From positions 1-64,000 of the forward strand of contig CAMDWG010000012.1 of NCBI GenBank assembly GCA_945878375.1: 64,000 nt of DNA, read 5' to 3'. Numbering within the stretch: the first letter of the stretch is position 1; every line of letters begins with the position of its first letter. Under the pieces are notes generated by a model. It did no database searches, was not told where the DNA came from, and saw only the letters and a program-made list of their open reading frames with translations. Source of the DNA: Roseomonas mucosa (GTDB lineage Bacteria; Pseudomonadota; Alphaproteobacteria; Acetobacterales; Acetobacteraceae). The position numbers and the translations under genes are program-made. Of the stretch, positions 49,200-59,647 are shown in pieces.

Positions 49200-49443
49200 G
49201 GCGAGGCTCCGGACAGTGTGAATGGGCCGGAAGCTAGCCCAGCCGGGACGGCGGCGAAACCGGCGGGCGCCGACGGCCCAGCCAAGTGCGACTTCGCGGG
49301 GCGAAGGCGGCCTGGCCACCACGCGACCCGCATGCTGCGGTGCAACAAAACATCTCGAACGGCGCCGCGAAAGAATAATTCGCGCTAAGGATCGGCCCGC
49401 CGGGCTCAAAAAGGCCTTTGCAATTCCTTCTTCTAAGGCTACT
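49200..49443. other. proS upstream region
   Basis: No gene visible. Minus-strand promoter elements for proS should lie here. An imperfect palindrome TGCTGCGGTGCAACA (49333-49347) looks like sites bound by PhaR-type regulators but is only a resemblance. A 10-bp perfect palindrome AAAGGCCTTT lies near 49412-49421, just beyond the terminator of the candidate small RNA. The part from 49360 to 49443 is distinctly more AT-rich than the genes on either side. Confidence 0.35.
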
Positions 49444-49478
49444 AAAAAAACGGGCCGCATCCGAGAGGATGCAGCCCG
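49444..49478 (-). terminator. Intrinsic terminator on the minus strand
   Basis: Minus-strand reading gives a 12-bp stem (arms 49467-49478 and 49451-49462, loop TCTC) followed at once by seven T residues (49450-49444). The only non-Watson-Crick pair is C/A on the plus strand, which becomes a G-U wobble in the minus-strand RNA. This fits a strong rho-independent terminator ending transcripts that come from the right. Confidence 0.85.
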
Positions 49479-49625
49479 AGTTTAGGGAGGAAACGCCAGT
49501 CACACGGCAGAGAGAGGATCAACCTCTCCCTGAAAGCAATAATGGCGTGGGGAGCTCGAGCGGCACAACAAGAAAGGCCGCCGATGGAAGCCAGAAAATA
49601 GGCTTTCGGAACTGATTTGCTTCAT
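49444..49625 (-). ncRNA. Candidate structured small RNA or long 3' UTR
   Basis: Between the end of DUF1467 and the terminator lie about 160-180 bases with no convincing gene, lower GC than the surroundings, and several hairpins when read on the minus strand. The clearest is 49508-49532 (10-bp arms, loop 5). Its single mismatch is A/C on the plus strand but U-G on the minus strand, the same strand asymmetry as in the terminator. A single-stranded TTTCCTCCCTAAA segment (anti-Shine-Dalgarno-like) lies between hairpin and terminator. I found no clear promoter, so it could be processed from the DUF1467 mRNA. Confidence 0.45.
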
Positions 49626-49664
49626 AAACAGGCGGCACCCGCTGGGGAGGCGGGTTGGCCGCCT
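49626..49664 (-). terminator. Hairpin at the end of DUF1467, possible weak terminator
   Basis: Arms 49630-49642 and 49650-49664 pair as 7 + 6 bp with a two-base bulge and a 7-base loop, starting at the DUF1467 stop codon. The following minus-strand bases TGTTTATG contain only a short T-run, so termination would be partial; mRNA 3' protection is another possibility. Confidence 0.45.
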
Positions 49665-49963
49665 TAATTTTGTGCACGCCCCGGCATCGGCCCCGAAATC
49701 CCGGGGCCCTGATAGGCGAACCAGCCATCCCGGAAGCTCACCAGCTCGGACTCGATCATCCCATAGACACCGAGCCACAGCACGGCAGAGAGCACCGTCG
49801 TCCCGATCAGCTTCCGCCCCAGTAGCGGCTTCGCCGGCGTGCCGCGCCAGCCGCCCGTCTCCGGATCGGCTTCGGCCGTTGGGCGCGTGCCGATCGGCAG
49901 CACGCAGAACAGCGCCGTCCACCAGATCAGCAGGTAGACGACCACACCGGTGAACACATCCAT
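49664..49963 (-). CDS. DUF1467 family membrane protein
   Basis: A 99-residue protein with two membrane helices: VVVYLLIWWTALFCVLPIG at the N terminus and LIGTTVLSAVLWLGVYGMI after a Pro/Gly-rich polar loop. It ends in an Ala/Pro tail. The layout matches DUF1467, a small alphaproteobacterial family whose gene lies between RNase J and proS in many genomes, as here. Function unknown. The stop codon forms the base of a hairpin. Confidence 0.88.
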   Translation of the reverse strand: MDVFTGVVVYLLIWWTALFCVLPIGTRPTAEADPETGGWRGTPAKPLLGRKLIGTTVLSAVLWLGVYGMIESELVSFRDGWFAYQGPGISGPMPGRAQN

Positions 49964-50040
49964 CGGGAAGCCTCGCTATCAGACACGCGGCGGAAAGATT
50001 GGCCCGCCGCCCCCATCTCGCCAGGGGCGGCCAGCATCCA

Positions 50041-51678
50041 TCACACCCGCAACAGATGCACCTCGACATTCGGCCGCTTCCGCAGCCGCCGGCCGAGCGA
50101 ACGCCGCACGGCGGTCCGCGCGGCTTCGCGCAGCACCCCGTCCTCACGCTTCATCGGCGCCGGCAGTTCGCCCACCGCACGGGCCAGATCGGCCGCGATC
50201 TGCGCCGGCTCGTCGCCCGTGCCGTCGAACAGGCCGGGCGCCGAGACAAGCGGCGTGCCCACCACGCGCCCTGCCCCATCCACGGCAAGGGACGCGATGA
50301 CGACGCCGTTGAACAGCATCTTCTTCCGCGCCGCCAGCACGTCGCCATCCAGCGGCAGCAGCCGGTCCCCATCGACAGCCAGCTTCCCGACGGGCACGGC
50401 CTCCACCACATCCGGCCGGCCGGGGCCAAGCCGCAACACGTCCCCATCCTCGATCACATAAGCCTCCGCGCCCAGCGACTCGGCCAGGTTCGCGTGCTCG
50501 TTCATGTGGCGCCATTCGCCATGCACCGGCACGGCGATCTTCGGCTTCACCAGTTGATACAGCCGCTTCAGCTCGTCCCGCGCCGGATGGCCGGAGACAT
50601 GGACCATGTGGTCGTCGGCGGTCATCACATCGACCCCGGCGCGGCTCAGCTCGTCCTGGATCCGCAGGATCGCGCGTTCATTGCCGGGGATCATCCGAGA
50701 GGAGAAAATCACCGTATCCCCTTCCCCCAGCGAGATGTGGGGATGGGTGTCGGCGGCGATCTTCGCCATCGCGCTGCGCGGCTCGCCCTGGCTGCCGGTA
50801 CAGACCACCACCAGCCGCGAATCGGGCACATCGGACGCCTCGTCCTCGGACAGGAAGGACGGAACTTCCTTCAGATAGCCGCATTCGCGCGCCGCGGCTT
50901 CGGCATTGCGCAGGCTGCGGCCGAACAGCGCCACGTCCCGCCCCGCCGCGCGGGCCGCGAGTGCCACGGATTCGATGCGCGCGATGTTGGTGGAGAAGCA
51001 GGTGACGGCGACCCGGCCCTTCAGCTTTCGGATCAGCGCAGCCAGGTTCCGCCGCACCTCCGCCTCGCTGCCCGAATGGCCTTCCACCAGAGCGTTGGTG
51101 CTGTCGCAGACCATCGCCAGCACGCCTTCCTCGCCCAGCCGGGCGAAGGCGGCCTCATCGGTCGGCGGGCCGGTCAGCGGGTTGGGGTCCAGCTTCCAGT
51201 CGCCGGTGTGCATCACCGTGCCGTGGCGCGTGCGGATCGCCAGCGCCTGCGCTTCCGGCACCGAATGGGCGACGCGCAGGAATTCCAGGTCAAAATTGCC
51301 CACCGTCCAGCGCGCGCCGAGGGGGTGGGTGATGATCTCCACCTGGCTCAGCAGCCCGGCCTCCCCCAGCTTCCGCCGCAGCACGGCGGAGACGAAGGGC
51401 CCGGCATGGATCGGGCAGCGCAGCCCGGGCCAGAGATGCGCGACCGCGCCCACATGGTCTTCATGCGCATGGGTGATCACCAGTGCGGCGAGCTTGTCCC
51501 GCCGCGCGGCCAGCCAGGTCGCGTCGGGCACCATCACATCCACCTCGGGATGTTCCGGCCCGCCAAAGCCAAGCCCGCAATCCACCGCCAGAAGCTGCCC
51601 GTCGCAGCGATAGACGTTGAGGTTGAGGCCGATCTCCCCCGTCCCACCGAGCGGGATGAAGGCCAGGTCGCCGGTCAT
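50041..51678 (-). CDS. Ribonuclease J
   Basis: A 545-residue metallo-beta-lactamase/beta-CASP nuclease. Family segments are LAFIPLGGTGEIGLNLNVYR at the N terminus, the zinc site HAHEDHVG (H70, H72, D74, H75), MHTGDWKLDPNPLTG, the beta-CASP part ALFGRSLRNAE and VVCTGSQGEPRSAMAKIA, and VHVSGHPARDELKRLY. The C-terminal domain mediates oligomerisation. RNase J provides 5'-3' exonuclease and endonuclease activity in mRNA decay and rRNA maturation. The gene lies between coaX and DUF1467, all on the minus strand. Confidence 0.95.
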   Translation of the reverse strand: MTGDLAFIPLGGTGEIGLNLNVYRCDGQLLAVDCGLGFGGPEHPEVDVMVPDATWLAARRDKLAALVITHAHEDHVGAVAHLWPGLRCPIHAGPFVSAVLRRKLGEAGLLSQVEIITHPLGARWTVGNFDLEFLRVAHSVPEAQALAIRTRHGTVMHTGDWKLDPNPLTGPPTDEAAFARLGEEGVLAMVCDSTNALVEGHSGSEAEVRRNLAALIRKLKGRVAVTCFSTNIARIESVALAARAAGRDVALFGRSLRNAEAAARECGYLKEVPSFLSEDEASDVPDSRLVVVCTGSQGEPRSAMAKIAADTHPHISLGEGDTVIFSSRMIPGNERAILRIQDELSRAGVDVMTADDHMVHVSGHPARDELKRLYQLVKPKIAVPVHGEWRHMNEHANLAESLGAEAYVIEDGDVLRLGPGRPDVVEAVPVGKLAVDGDRLLPLDGDVLAARKKMLFNGVVIASLAVDGAGRVVGTPLVSAPGLFDGTGDEPAQIAADLARAVGELPAPMKREDGVLREAARTAVRRSLGRRLRKRPNVEVHLLRV

Positions 51679-51744
51679 GGATGTTCCAATGTCTTGATCG
51701 TCACGGACGGACGGAGGGAGAACTGAGAGGCTACGGCCGACGAC

Positions 51745-52566
51745 CTAGCCCAGCGTGTCGTCGCGGCGCGCATGCCGCCCCAATGTGGGGGCGGGGTTGC
51801 GCTCCGCCAACAGCCGAAGGCCATCGAGCGTCGTATCGGGGGCAGTCGTTTCGATAATTGTGGTGCCTTCGGCGAACAAGGGGGCAAGGCCGCCGGTCGC
51901 GATCACTTTCAGCCGACCGTCCCGCGCCTCGTCATGCTCGGCACGGATGCGGGTGACGATGCCCTCGATCAGGCCGACATAGCCCCAATAGATGCCGGAT
52001 TGCATGGCCGCCACTGTGTTGCGCCCGACCACCGCCTGCGGCCGGCCGATCCCGATGCGCGGCAGCCGCGCGGCGGCGCGGTGCAGCGCCTCGATCGACA
52101 GGTTGATGCCCGGGGCGATCACCCCGCCCATATAGGCGCCGTCCTTCGCCACCACGTCAAAGGTGGTGGCGGTGCCGAAATCGATCACCACCAGCGGGCC
52201 GCCATATTGCCGATGCGCGGCCAGCGCGTTCAGCAGGCGGTCGGCGCCGACCTCATGCGGGGCGTCCACCCGGATGTCGAAGCCCCAATCCAGCGAGGCG
52301 CGGGCGATCAACGGCTCGCAGCCGAACCAGTCGCGGCAGAGCCGGCGGAGGTTATAGAGCGCCGCGGGCACCACCGTGCCGATGGCGCAGCGCGTGATGT
52401 CGCTGGGCTTCAGCCCGGCATGCTGCAGCAGCGCCAGCAGCCAGACCGCGTATTCGTCGGAGGTCCGTTCGGCATCGGTGCGGACCCGCCAGCGCCCGCG
52501 CCATTCCGTCCCGTCATGCACGGCGAACACGATGTTCGTGTTCCCCGCATCCACCACCAGCAGCAT
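51745..52566 (-). CDS. coaX: Type III pantothenate kinase
   Basis: A 273-residue ASKHA-fold kinase for the first step of coenzyme A synthesis. Motifs are [17 protein letters not shown] (phosphate 1), [17 protein letters not shown] (pantothenate site) and [17 protein letters not shown] (phosphate 2), with [13 protein letters not shown] and [15 protein letters not shown] following. The ATG at 52566 starts at the canonical MLLVVDAGN. It lies 16 bases after birA. The order birA-coaX-RNase J is widespread in alphaproteobacteria. Confidence 0.95.
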   Translation of the reverse strand: MLLVVDAGNTNIVFAVHDGTEWRGRWRVRTDAERTSDEYAVWLLALLQHAGLKPSDITRCAIGTVVPAALYNLRRLCRDWFGCEPLIARASLDWGFDIRVDAPHEVGADRLLNALAAHRQYGGPLVVIDFGTATTFDVVAKDGAYMGGVIAPGINLSIEALHRAAARLPRIGIGRPQAVVGRNTVAAMQSGIYWGYVGLIEGIVTRIRAEHDEARDGRLKVIATGGLAPLFAEGTTIIETTAPDTTLDGLRLLAERNPAPTLGRHARRDDTLG

Positions 52567-52582
52567 GGCGCGCCGATCTCCC

Positions 52583-53311
52583 TCAGGCCGCGACTTCGCC
52601 GGAGGTGACGCGCCGCACGCGGCCATCCACCTCCAGCAGCAGGGCGCCGTCTTCGTCGAGGCCCCGGTAGAGGCCGGTGGTTACACCCGCGCCGCCGCGC
52701 AGCGTCAACCTTGCCCCCTGCCCCGGCCCCCGCGCCATCCAGGCCTCGCGCAGCGGTGCCATGCCGTCCCTTGCCAGCAGCCGCCGCCAGCCATGGATGG
52801 CCTGGAGCAGGCGGATGGCGACCTCCCCCGGCGCGGCCGGGGTCGGCAGCCGGGCGGTCGGGCGGTCCGGCAGCGCCGGCGCCACCGCCAGATTGGCGCC
52901 GAGCCCGATCACCAGGAAATCGAGGCCCCCATCCTCGGTCGTCGCCGTCTCGCACAACATGCCGGCCAGCTTCGCGCCATCCAGCAGCAGGTCATTCGGC
53001 CATTTCAGCCGCAGCGCGGCGGGATCGGGCAGGCAGGGCTCCAGCGCCTCCGCCAGCGCGACCGCGCCGAGCAGCGCATAGCGCCCGGCCTCGCGCGCCG
53101 GCCCGCCGGGGCGCAGCAGGACGGAGATATAGAGATTGCCCTCCGGGCTCGCCCAGCCCCGCCCATTGGTCCCCCGCCCCGCGCTTTGCGACTGGGCGAG
53201 GATGGCAAGCCCCTCCGCCTCCCCCCCCGCCGCCAGGCGCAGCAGGAGATCGGATGTCGATGGCAGGCTGCGCTCCACGCGCAGCCGCCATCCGGGTGGG
53301 AGCTCAGCCAA
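52583..53311 (-). CDS. birA: Biotin--[acetyl-CoA-carboxylase] ligase, catalytic-only form
   Basis: A 242-residue class I biotin protein ligase without the N-terminal HTH domain, so it is not expected to be a repressor. The biotinyl-AMP loop appears as [19 protein letters not shown], and [18 protein letters not shown] carries the catalytic Lys. The C-terminal SH3-like domain has [19 protein letters not shown]. It biotinylates acetyl-CoA carboxylase. The start overlaps the nuoN 3' end by 8 bases, so it is probably expressed with the complex I operon. Confidence 0.94.
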   Translation of the reverse strand: MAELPPGWRLRVERSLPSTSDLLLRLAAGGEAEGLAILAQSQSAGRGTNGRGWASPEGNLYISVLLRPGGPAREAGRYALLGAVALAEALEPCLPDPAALRLKWPNDLLLDGAKLAGMLCETATTEDGGLDFLVIGLGANLAVAPALPDRPTARLPTPAAPGEVAIRLLQAIHGWRRLLARDGMAPLREAWMARGPGQGARLTLRGGAGVTTGLYRGLDEDGALLLEVDGRVRRVTSGEVAA

Positions 53312-54725
53312 TGAGGGCGGAGACAGCGACCTGCGCCGCGCCGATCAGCGCCGCGGGGAACAGGAAGAACAGCAGCGTCAGCAGCCCGGTGCCGGTCATC
53401 ACCACCGTCAGGTTCGCGGGGCGCGCATCCAGCGCGCCGGCCGGCGCGTCGAAATACATCACCTTCACGATGCGGAGGTAATAGTAGCTCGCCACCACGC
53501 TGGTCAGGATGCCGATCACCGCGAGCGTCCAGTAGCCCGCCTGCACCGCCGCCAGGAAGACGTAGAGCTTGCCGAAGAAGCCCGCGAGCGGCGGGATGCC
53601 GGCCATGGAGAACATGAAGACCGCCATCCACATCGCCATCGCCGGATCGGTGCGGCCCAGGCCGGCGAGGTCGTCCACCTCCTCCAGCGCGCGGCCATTG
53701 CGGCGCATGGCGACCAACACCGCGAAGGTGCCGAGGTTCATCACCACATAGATTGCCATATAGACTAGCACGCCGCGGTAGCCGGTGTCGTTCAGCACCG
53801 CGAGGCCCATCAGCGCGTAGCCGACATGGCCGATGGAGGAATAGGCCATCAGGCGCTTGATGTTGCGTTGCCCGATTGCGGCGAAGCCGCCGAGGATCAT
53901 CGAACCCGCCGCCACCACCCAGATCACCTGGCCCCATTGTGCCGAAAGATCGCCGAAGGGGCCGGCGAGGACGCGCATCATCAGCGCGACCGCCGCCACC
54001 TTGGGCGCCGTGGCGAAGAAGGCCGTCACCGGCGTGGGCGCGCCTTCATACACATCGGGCGTCCACATGTGGAACGGCACGGCCGAGACCTTGAAGGCGA
54101 GCCCCGCCAGCACGAAGACCAGCCCGACCACCACGCCCATCCCCGCATCGCCACCCGACAGCGCATCCGCAAGGCGGTCGAAATTCGTCGTGCCCGCGAA
54201 GCCATAGACCAGCGACGCGCCATAGAGCAGCAGGCCCGAGGCCAGCGCGCCCAGCACGAAATACTTCAGCCCCGCTTCCGCGCTGCGCGGGTTGTCGCGG
54301 TCGAAGGCGGCGATGACGTAGAGCGAGAGCGACAGCAGCTCGAGCCCGATATAGAGCGACATCAGGTCGTTGGCCGAGACCATCACCAGCATGCCGAGCG
54401 TCGCGAACAGCATCAGGATGCTGTACTCGAACCGCGCGAGGCCGGCCTTCTCGTTGAAGTCGAGCGCCAGCACCAGCCCGACCGCAGCCCCCAGCAGGAT
54501 CAGCACCTTCGCGAAGCGGGAGAAGGCGTCGGACACATACTGGCCGAGGAAGGCCGTGCCCTCGCTTTGGCCGAGCACCAGCGCCGCGGTCAGCACCAGC
54601 GCGCCGATCACGCCCATGGAGACGGGGAAGAACTGCTCCTTACGGGGGATCACGCCCATCAGCAGCAGCCCGAGGCCCGAAGAGGCCAGGACGATTTCCG
54701 GCAGGGCCAGGGTCCAGTTGATCAT
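53304..54725 (-). CDS. nuoN: NADH-quinone oxidoreductase subunit N
   Basis: A 473-residue antiporter-like membrane subunit with about 14 helices. Typical segments are [35 protein letters not shown] (part: [16 protein letters not shown]), [37 protein letters not shown] and [24 protein letters not shown], which contain the channel Lys/Glu/His residues. I use ATG at 54725; a GTG at 54731 overlaps the nuoM stop (GTGA) and is the alternative. It forms the last of the three proton-translocation modules. Confidence 0.95.
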   Translation of the reverse strand: [473 protein letters not shown]

Positions 54726-54727
54726 GG

Positions 54728-56239
54728 TCACATCCCCGCCAGACGCGCCGCGCCGAGAGCCGCCTCATGCCGCTGCACGAGCGCGGCCACCGTCACCTCG
54801 AAGAAGTCGAGGAAGGAGGACGGATAGACCCCCATCCAGAGCGTCAGCAGGATGAGCGGCGCGAAGACCGCATATTCGCGCGGGCCGAGATCGAGCAGCG
54901 AACGAAGGTCATCGCGCGTGATCTTCCCGAAGGCAACGCGACGATAGAGATACAGCATATAGGCCGCACCAAGGATCATGCCGAGCGCCGCGCCGAAGGC
55001 GACCCAGGGGTTCACCCGAAAAGCGCCGACGATCACCAGCAGCTCGCCCGGGAAGCCCGCCGTGCCCGGCAGCGCGACGGAGGCCATGGTGAACAGCATG
55101 AAGACCAGCGCATAGGCCGGCATGATCTTCGCGACCCCGCCATAGCGCATGATCTCGCGGCTATGGACGCGGTCGTAGAGCACGCCGACGCAGAGGAACA
55201 ACGCGCCCGAGACGATGCCGTGGCTCAGCATGGTGAACAGCGCGCCCGACAGCCCCTGCTGCGTGAAGGTGAAGATGCCGAGCGTGACGATGCCCATATG
55301 CGCCACCGACGAATAGGCGATCAGCTTCTTCATATCCTCCTGCGCCAGCGCGACGAGGGAGGTGTAGACGATCGCCACCACCGACAGCGCGAAGATCAGC
55401 GGCGCGAAATCGGCGGAGGCCTGCGGCAGAAGGGGCAGGCTGAAGCGCAGGAAGCCATAGGCGCCCATCTTCAGCAGCACGCCCGCCAGGATAACGGAGC
55501 CCGCCGTCGGCGCTTCCACATGCGCGTCCGGCAGCCAGGTATGCACCGGCCACATCGGCACCTTCACCGCGAAGGACACGAAGAAGGCCAGGAACAGCCA
55601 GAACTGCATCGCCGCCGGGATCGGCGTGTCCATCAGCGTCGGGATGTCGGTGGTGCCAGCATGGTACCAGAGCGCGAGCAGCGCCAGCAGCATCAGCAGC
55701 GAACCGGCCAGGGTGTAGAGGAAGAACTTGAACGCCGCATAGACGCGCCGCGCGCCGCCCCACACGCCGATGATCAGGAACATCGGGATCAGCACGGCTT
55801 CGAAGAAGATGTAGAACACCACGAAGTCCAGCGCGCAGAACATGCCGACCATCATGCTTTCCAGCACGAGGAAGGCGACCATGTATTCCCGCACGCCGGT
55901 CTTCACGCTGTCCCACGACGCCAGGATGCAGATCGGCGTCAGCAGCGTGGACAGCAGCACGAACAGCACCGAGATGCCGTCCACGCCCATATGGTAGGAC
56001 ACGCCGAAATCCGGCAGCCAGTCCACGCGTTCCACGAACTGGAACTCCGCGCTCGACTTGTCGAAGCGCACCCAGAGCACGAGCGAAAGGGCGAAGGTGA
56101 TCAGGCTGGTCCAGAGCGCGGTCCAGCGCGCATTGCGCGCCACCACCTCCTCCTCGCCGCGCACCATCATGATGATGAAGGCGCCCGCCAGCGGCAGGAA
56201 GGTGACCAGGCTGAGGATGGGAAAGCCGGCGGCGTTCAT
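54728..56239 (-). CDS. nuoM: NADH-quinone oxidoreductase subunit M
   Basis: A 503-residue antiporter-like subunit with about 14 helices. Landmarks are [22 protein letters not shown] (part: [14 protein letters not shown]), [20 protein letters not shown] with the conserved Glu, [20 protein letters not shown] and [17 protein letters not shown] with the channel Lys. The ATG at 56239 overlaps the nuoL end by 4 bases. It is a proton-pumping module of the membrane arm of complex I. Confidence 0.96.
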   Translation of the reverse strand: MNAAGFPILSLVTFLPLAGAFIIMMVRGEEEVVARNARWTALWTSLITFALSLVLWVRFDKSSAEFQFVERVDWLPDFGVSYHMGVDGISVLFVLLSTLLTPICILASWDSVKTGVREYMVAFLVLESMMVGMFCALDFVVFYIFFEAVLIPMFLIIGVWGGARRVYAAFKFFLYTLAGSLLMLLALLALWYHAGTTDIPTLMDTPIPAAMQFWLFLAFFVSFAVKVPMWPVHTWLPDAHVEAPTAGSVILAGVLLKMGAYGFLRFSLPLLPQASADFAPLIFALSVVAIVYTSLVALAQEDMKKLIAYSSVAHMGIVTLGIFTFTQQGLSGALFTMLSHGIVSGALFLCVGVLYDRVHSREIMRYGGVAKIMPAYALVFMLFTMASVALPGTAGFPGELLVIVGAFRVNPWVAFGAALGMILGAAYMLYLYRRVAFGKITRDDLRSLLDLGPREYAVFAPLILLTLWMGVYPSSFLDFFEVTVAALVQRHEAALGAARLAGM

Positions 56240-58149
56240 CGGGCACCGTAGAGCAGGAGCGTGACGAAAAGGACGAGGCCGATGATCATCGCGAAGGCGT
56301 AATTCGCGACCCGTCCGGTCTGGATGCGAACCGCGCCCCGCGCCGCCTGCACGGCCAGCGCCGCCGCGCCATTCGGCACGCCGTCGATCAGCCGCGCATC
56401 GCCGGTCTTCCAAAGCGCGCGCGCCAGATGCTGCGTGGGCCTGACGAAGATCGCGTCATACAACTCGTCGAAGTACCACTTGTTCAGCAGGAAGCGGTAC
56501 AGCCCGGCGAAGCGCGCCGCGAGCTGGCCCGGAATGCCGGGCGCGAACATGTACAGCGCATAGGCCAGCGCGATGCCGCCGAAGGCCGCAACCTTGGCGA
56601 TCACCGGCACCCAGCCTGGCGTGTGATGCGTGTTCGCCAGCACCTCATTGGTCGCGGCGGTATAGATCGCGCCATCCCAGAACACCGCCTGCAGGTCGCC
56701 CACGAAGAGCGGCGCGAAGACCGCACCCGCGAGCACCGCGCCCACCGAGAGCACCAGCAGCGGGATCAGCATCACCGCCGGGCTTTCGTGGACATGCTCC
56801 ATCGTGTGGTGATCGGCGCGCGGCTGGCCGTGGAAGGTCAGGATCAGCAGGCGCCAGGAATAGAAGGCTGTCAGGAAGGCCGCGATCAGCCCCATGGCGA
56901 AGGCGTAGCTGCCCGGCCCGCTATGGGCGGCGAAGGCGGCTTCCAGAACCACATCCTTCGAATAGTAGCCGGCGAAGAAGGGAATGCCTGCCAGCGCCAG
57001 GCTGCCGATCCACATCACCGCATAGGTGACGGGGATCTTCTTCCAGATCCCGCCCATCTTCCGGATGTCCTGTTCGTCCGACATCGCGTGGATCACGCTG
57101 CCGGCGCCGAGAAACAGCAGCGCCTTGAAGAAGGCGTGCGTGAACAGGTGGAAGACAGCCGCCTGATAGGCGCCGACCCCGATGGCGAAGAACATGTAGC
57201 CAAGCTGCGAGCAGGTCGAATACGCGATGATGCGCTTGATGTCGTTCTGCACGCAGCCGATCGTCGCCGCGAAGAAGGCGGTGGAGGCGCCGACGATCGC
57301 GACCACGGCCAGCGTCACCGGCGCGTATTCCAGCACCGGCGACATCCGCGCCATCAGGAACACGCCCGCCGTCACCATCGTCGCCGCATGGATCAGCGCG
57401 GAGACCGGGGTCGGCCCTTCCATCGCATCCGGCAGCCAGGTGTGCAGCCCAAGCTGCGCCGACTTGCCGCAGGCGCCGAGGAACATCAGGACGCCGATCA
57501 CCTCGAGCGCCGGCATGCCGAGGAAGCGAACCTCCCGCGCCGCATCCACGCCGTCGAAGATCGCGTCGAATTCCACCGACTGGAAGGTCCAGAAGGTCAG
57601 CGCGAGGCCCAGCATGAAGAACACGTCGCCGACGCGGTTGACGATGAAGGCCTTCATCGCGGCGCGGTTCGCGCTGTCCTTCTCGTACCAGTAGCCGATC
57701 AGCAGATAGCTCGCGAGGCCGACGCCTTCCCAGCCGAAGAACAGCTGCACCAGGTTATCGGCCGTCACCAGCATCAGCATCATGAAGGTGAACAGCGACA
57801 GATAGGCGAAGAAGCGCGGCCGTGTTTCGTCATGCGACATGTAGCCGACGGAGTAGATGTGGATCAGCGTCGAGATGAAGGTGACCATCGCCACCATCAC
57901 GACGCTCAGCGTGTCGTAGCGCAGCGCCCATTCCACCTCGAAGCCGCCGACATCCAGGAAGACCAGAATGGGCACCACGCCGGGCGCCTGGCCCAGCGCG
58001 ACCTCCAGGAATGCGCCGATGCCGCAGGCCGCGGCGAGCGCCATGAACGCCACCGTGACCCATTGCGACGCCCGGTCGCCGAGCCAGCGGCCGAACAGGC
58101 CCGCCAGGCACGCGCCGAGCAGCGGGAAGAAGACGGCACCGACATACAT
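56236..58149 (-). CDS. nuoL: NADH-quinone oxidoreductase subunit L
   Basis: A 637-residue subunit with about 16 helices, the most distal pump module. Segments include [75 protein letters not shown] and [18 protein letters not shown] (each given in part). The C-terminal lateral helix region ([20 protein letters not shown]) follows, and the length is normal. Four-base gap to nuoK upstream and ATGA overlap with nuoM downstream. Confidence 0.96.
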   Translation of the reverse strand: MYVGAVFFPLLGACLAGLFGRWLGDRASQWVTVAFMALAAACGIGAFLEVALGQAPGVVPILVFLDVGGFEVEWALRYDTLSVVMVAMVTFISTLIHIYSVGYMSHDETRPRFFAYLSLFTFMMLMLVTADNLVQLFFGWEGVGLASYLLIGYWYEKDSANRAAMKAFIVNRVGDVFFMLGLALTFWTFQSVEFDAIFDGVDAAREVRFLGMPALEVIGVLMFLGACGKSAQLGLHTWLPDAMEGPTPVSALIHAATMVTAGVFLMARMSPVLEYAPVTLAVVAIVGASTAFFAATIGCVQNDIKRIIAYSTCSQLGYMFFAIGVGAYQAAVFHLFTHAFFKALLFLGAGSVIHAMSDEQDIRKMGGIWKKIPVTYAVMWIGSLALAGIPFFAGYYSKDVVLEAAFAAHSGPGSYAFAMGLIAAFLTAFYSWRLLILTFHGQPRADHHTMEHVHESPAVMLIPLLVLSVGAVLAGAVFAPLFVGDLQAVFWDGAIYTAATNEVLANTHHTPGWVPVIAKVAAFGGIALAYALYMFAPGIPGQLAARFAGLYRFLLNKWYFDELYDAIFVRPTQHLARALWKTGDARLIDGVPNGAAALAVQAARGAVRIQTGRVANYAFAMIIGLVLFVTLLLYGAR

Positions 58150-58153
58150 GCGC

Positions 58154-58465
58154 CTAGCCCTTCAGGGTGGAGATTTCCTCCACCTCGATCGTGCCGCGGT
58201 TGCGGAAGTAGATGACGACGATCGCAAGCCCGATCGCGGCTTCGGCCGCCGCGACGGTCAGGATCAGCATCGCGAAGACCTGCCCCGTCAGATCGCCGAG
58301 CACCGAGGAGAAGGCGACGAGGTTCAGCGTGACCGACAGCAGGATCAGTTCCACCGACATCAGGATGACGATGACGTTCTTGCGGTTCAGGAAGATGCCG
58401 AGCACGCCGAGCGTGAACAGGATCGCGCCCACCGTCAGGTAGTGCGCCAGGCCGATGGCCATCAT
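58154..58465 (-). CDS. nuoK: NADH-quinone oxidoreductase subunit K
   Basis: A 103-residue three-helix subunit (102 if the second ATG at 58462 is used). [23 protein letters not shown] and [17 protein letters not shown] carry the conserved membrane Glu, as does [15 protein letters not shown] (segments quoted separately). It overlaps the nuoJ stop by one base (TGATG), so the two are translationally coupled. Confidence 0.95.
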   Translation of the reverse strand: MMAIGLAHYLTVGAILFTLGVLGIFLNRKNVIVILMSVELILLSVTLNLVAFSSVLGDLTGQVFAMLILTVAAAEAAIGLAIVVIYFRNRGTIEVEEISTLKG

Positions 58466-59142
58466 CAGTGGTGTCCCCCCCCATGGGCGACCTGCCGCGG
58501 CGCGTCCGCCGGGGCATCGACCGGCGGGCGTTCGATCCCGATCTCGCCAAGGCCGGCGCCGAGCGGCGGTTGGCGAAGGTTCACGCTGCCGCTGCGCGCG
58601 ATCTGCTTGCCAACATCCTGGCGCTTGCTGGTCGGCGTGCCGCGCAGCGTCAGCACGATGGCGCCGATCATCGCGACCAGCAGGATCAGGCCCGAAAGCT
58701 GGAACAGCCAGACATGGTCGGTGTAGAGGATCCGCCCCAGCGCGCGGGTGTTGTCCACGCCTTCCGGCGTCGGGTTCAGCCGCAGGCCCGATGCATCCGG
58801 CGCGAAGGTCCAGGTCGCGTAGACCAGCACCAGTTCCAGGAACAGGATCGCGCCGATCACCGCGCCGATGGGCGCGTAGCGCTGCACGCCTTCCCGCAGC
58901 TTCGCGAAGTCGATGTCGAGCATCATCACGACGAACAGGAACAGCACCGCGACGGCGCCGACATAGACGATGACAAGGATCATCGCCAGGAACTCGGCCC
59001 CAGCGATCAGGAACAGGGCGGCCGCGTTGAAGAAGGCCAGGATCAGGAACAGCACGCTGTGCACCGGGTTGCGGCTGGTCACGACCATCACCGCGGATGC
59101 GATCAGCACGGCGGCGAAGAGATAGAAGGCGGCGGCGATCAT
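58465..59142 (-). CDS. nuoJ: NADH-quinone oxidoreductase subunit J
   Basis: A 225-residue five-helix subunit. Core segments are [34 protein letters not shown] (part: [16 protein letters not shown]), the region around the TM3 pi-bulge. The C-terminal extension after residue 165 ([20 protein letters not shown]) is polar and ends with a His/Gly stretch (VAHGGGHH), longer than in E. coli but common in alphaproteobacteria. It overlaps nuoI and nuoK. Confidence 0.95.
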   Translation of the reverse strand: MIAAAFYLFAAVLIASAVMVVTSRNPVHSVLFLILAFFNAAALFLIAGAEFLAMILVIVYVGAVAVLFLFVVMMLDIDFAKLREGVQRYAPIGAVIGAILFLELVLVYATWTFAPDASGLRLNPTPEGVDNTRALGRILYTDHVWLFQLSGLILLVAMIGAIVLTLRGTPTSKRQDVGKQIARSGSVNLRQPPLGAGLGEIGIERPPVDAPADAPRQVAHGGGHH

Positions 59143-59630
59143 CGGTAGGGCGCGTCCAGCTCAAGCCGCTTCGCCAGCGCCGCTTCCCAGCGGTCGCCAT
59201 TGTCCAGCAGGCGTTCCTTGTTGAACAGAAGCTCCTCGCGCGTTTCCGTCGCGAATTCCATGTTCGGCCCTTCGACGATGGCGTCCACCGGGCAGGCTTC
59301 CTCGCACATGCCGCAATAGATGCACTTCGTCATGTCGATGTCGTAGCGCGTGGTGCGGCGGGATCCGTCGTCGCGCGGCTCGGCTTCGATCGTGATGGCC
59401 TGGGCGGGGCAGATCGCCTCGCATAGCTTGCAGGCGATGCAGCGTTCTTCCCCGTTCGGGTAGCGGCGCAGCGCGTGTTCCCCCTTGAAGCGGGGGCTCA
59501 GCGGCGACTTCTCATACGGGTAGTTGATCGTCACCTTGGGGCGGAAGAACTGCCGCAGCGTCAGCGCCATGCCGGAGACGAGCTCCGCCAGCAGGAAGCT
59601 TCGCGCGACGCGGTCGAGGGTGATGGCCAT
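59139..59630 (-). CDS. nuoI: NADH-quinone oxidoreductase subunit I
   Basis: A 163-residue iron-sulfur subunit with two [4Fe-4S] sites: [19 protein letters not shown] (64-81) and [20 protein letters not shown] (100-119), clusters N6a and N6b. It bridges the peripheral arm to the quinone site. The amphipathic N terminus ([18 protein letters not shown]) is normal. The ATG at 59630 is the family start. It is 17 bases from nuoH and overlaps nuoJ by ATGA. Confidence 0.96.
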   Translation of the reverse strand: MAITLDRVARSFLLAELVSGMALTLRQFFRPKVTINYPYEKSPLSPRFKGEHALRRYPNGEERCIACKLCEAICPAQAITIEAEPRDDGSRRTTRYDIDMTKCIYCGMCEEACPVDAIVEGPNMEFATETREELLFNKERLLDNGDRWEAALAKRLELDAPYR

Positions 59631-59647
59631 GTGTCTCTCCCTCCTGC

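Noticed and set aside
49500-49625. 41-codon minus-strand ORF (starts MKQISSES) between DUF1467 and the terminator
   Set aside because: No ribosome-binding site, atypical composition, and the bases are better explained by RNA hairpins with strand-specific G-U pairs.
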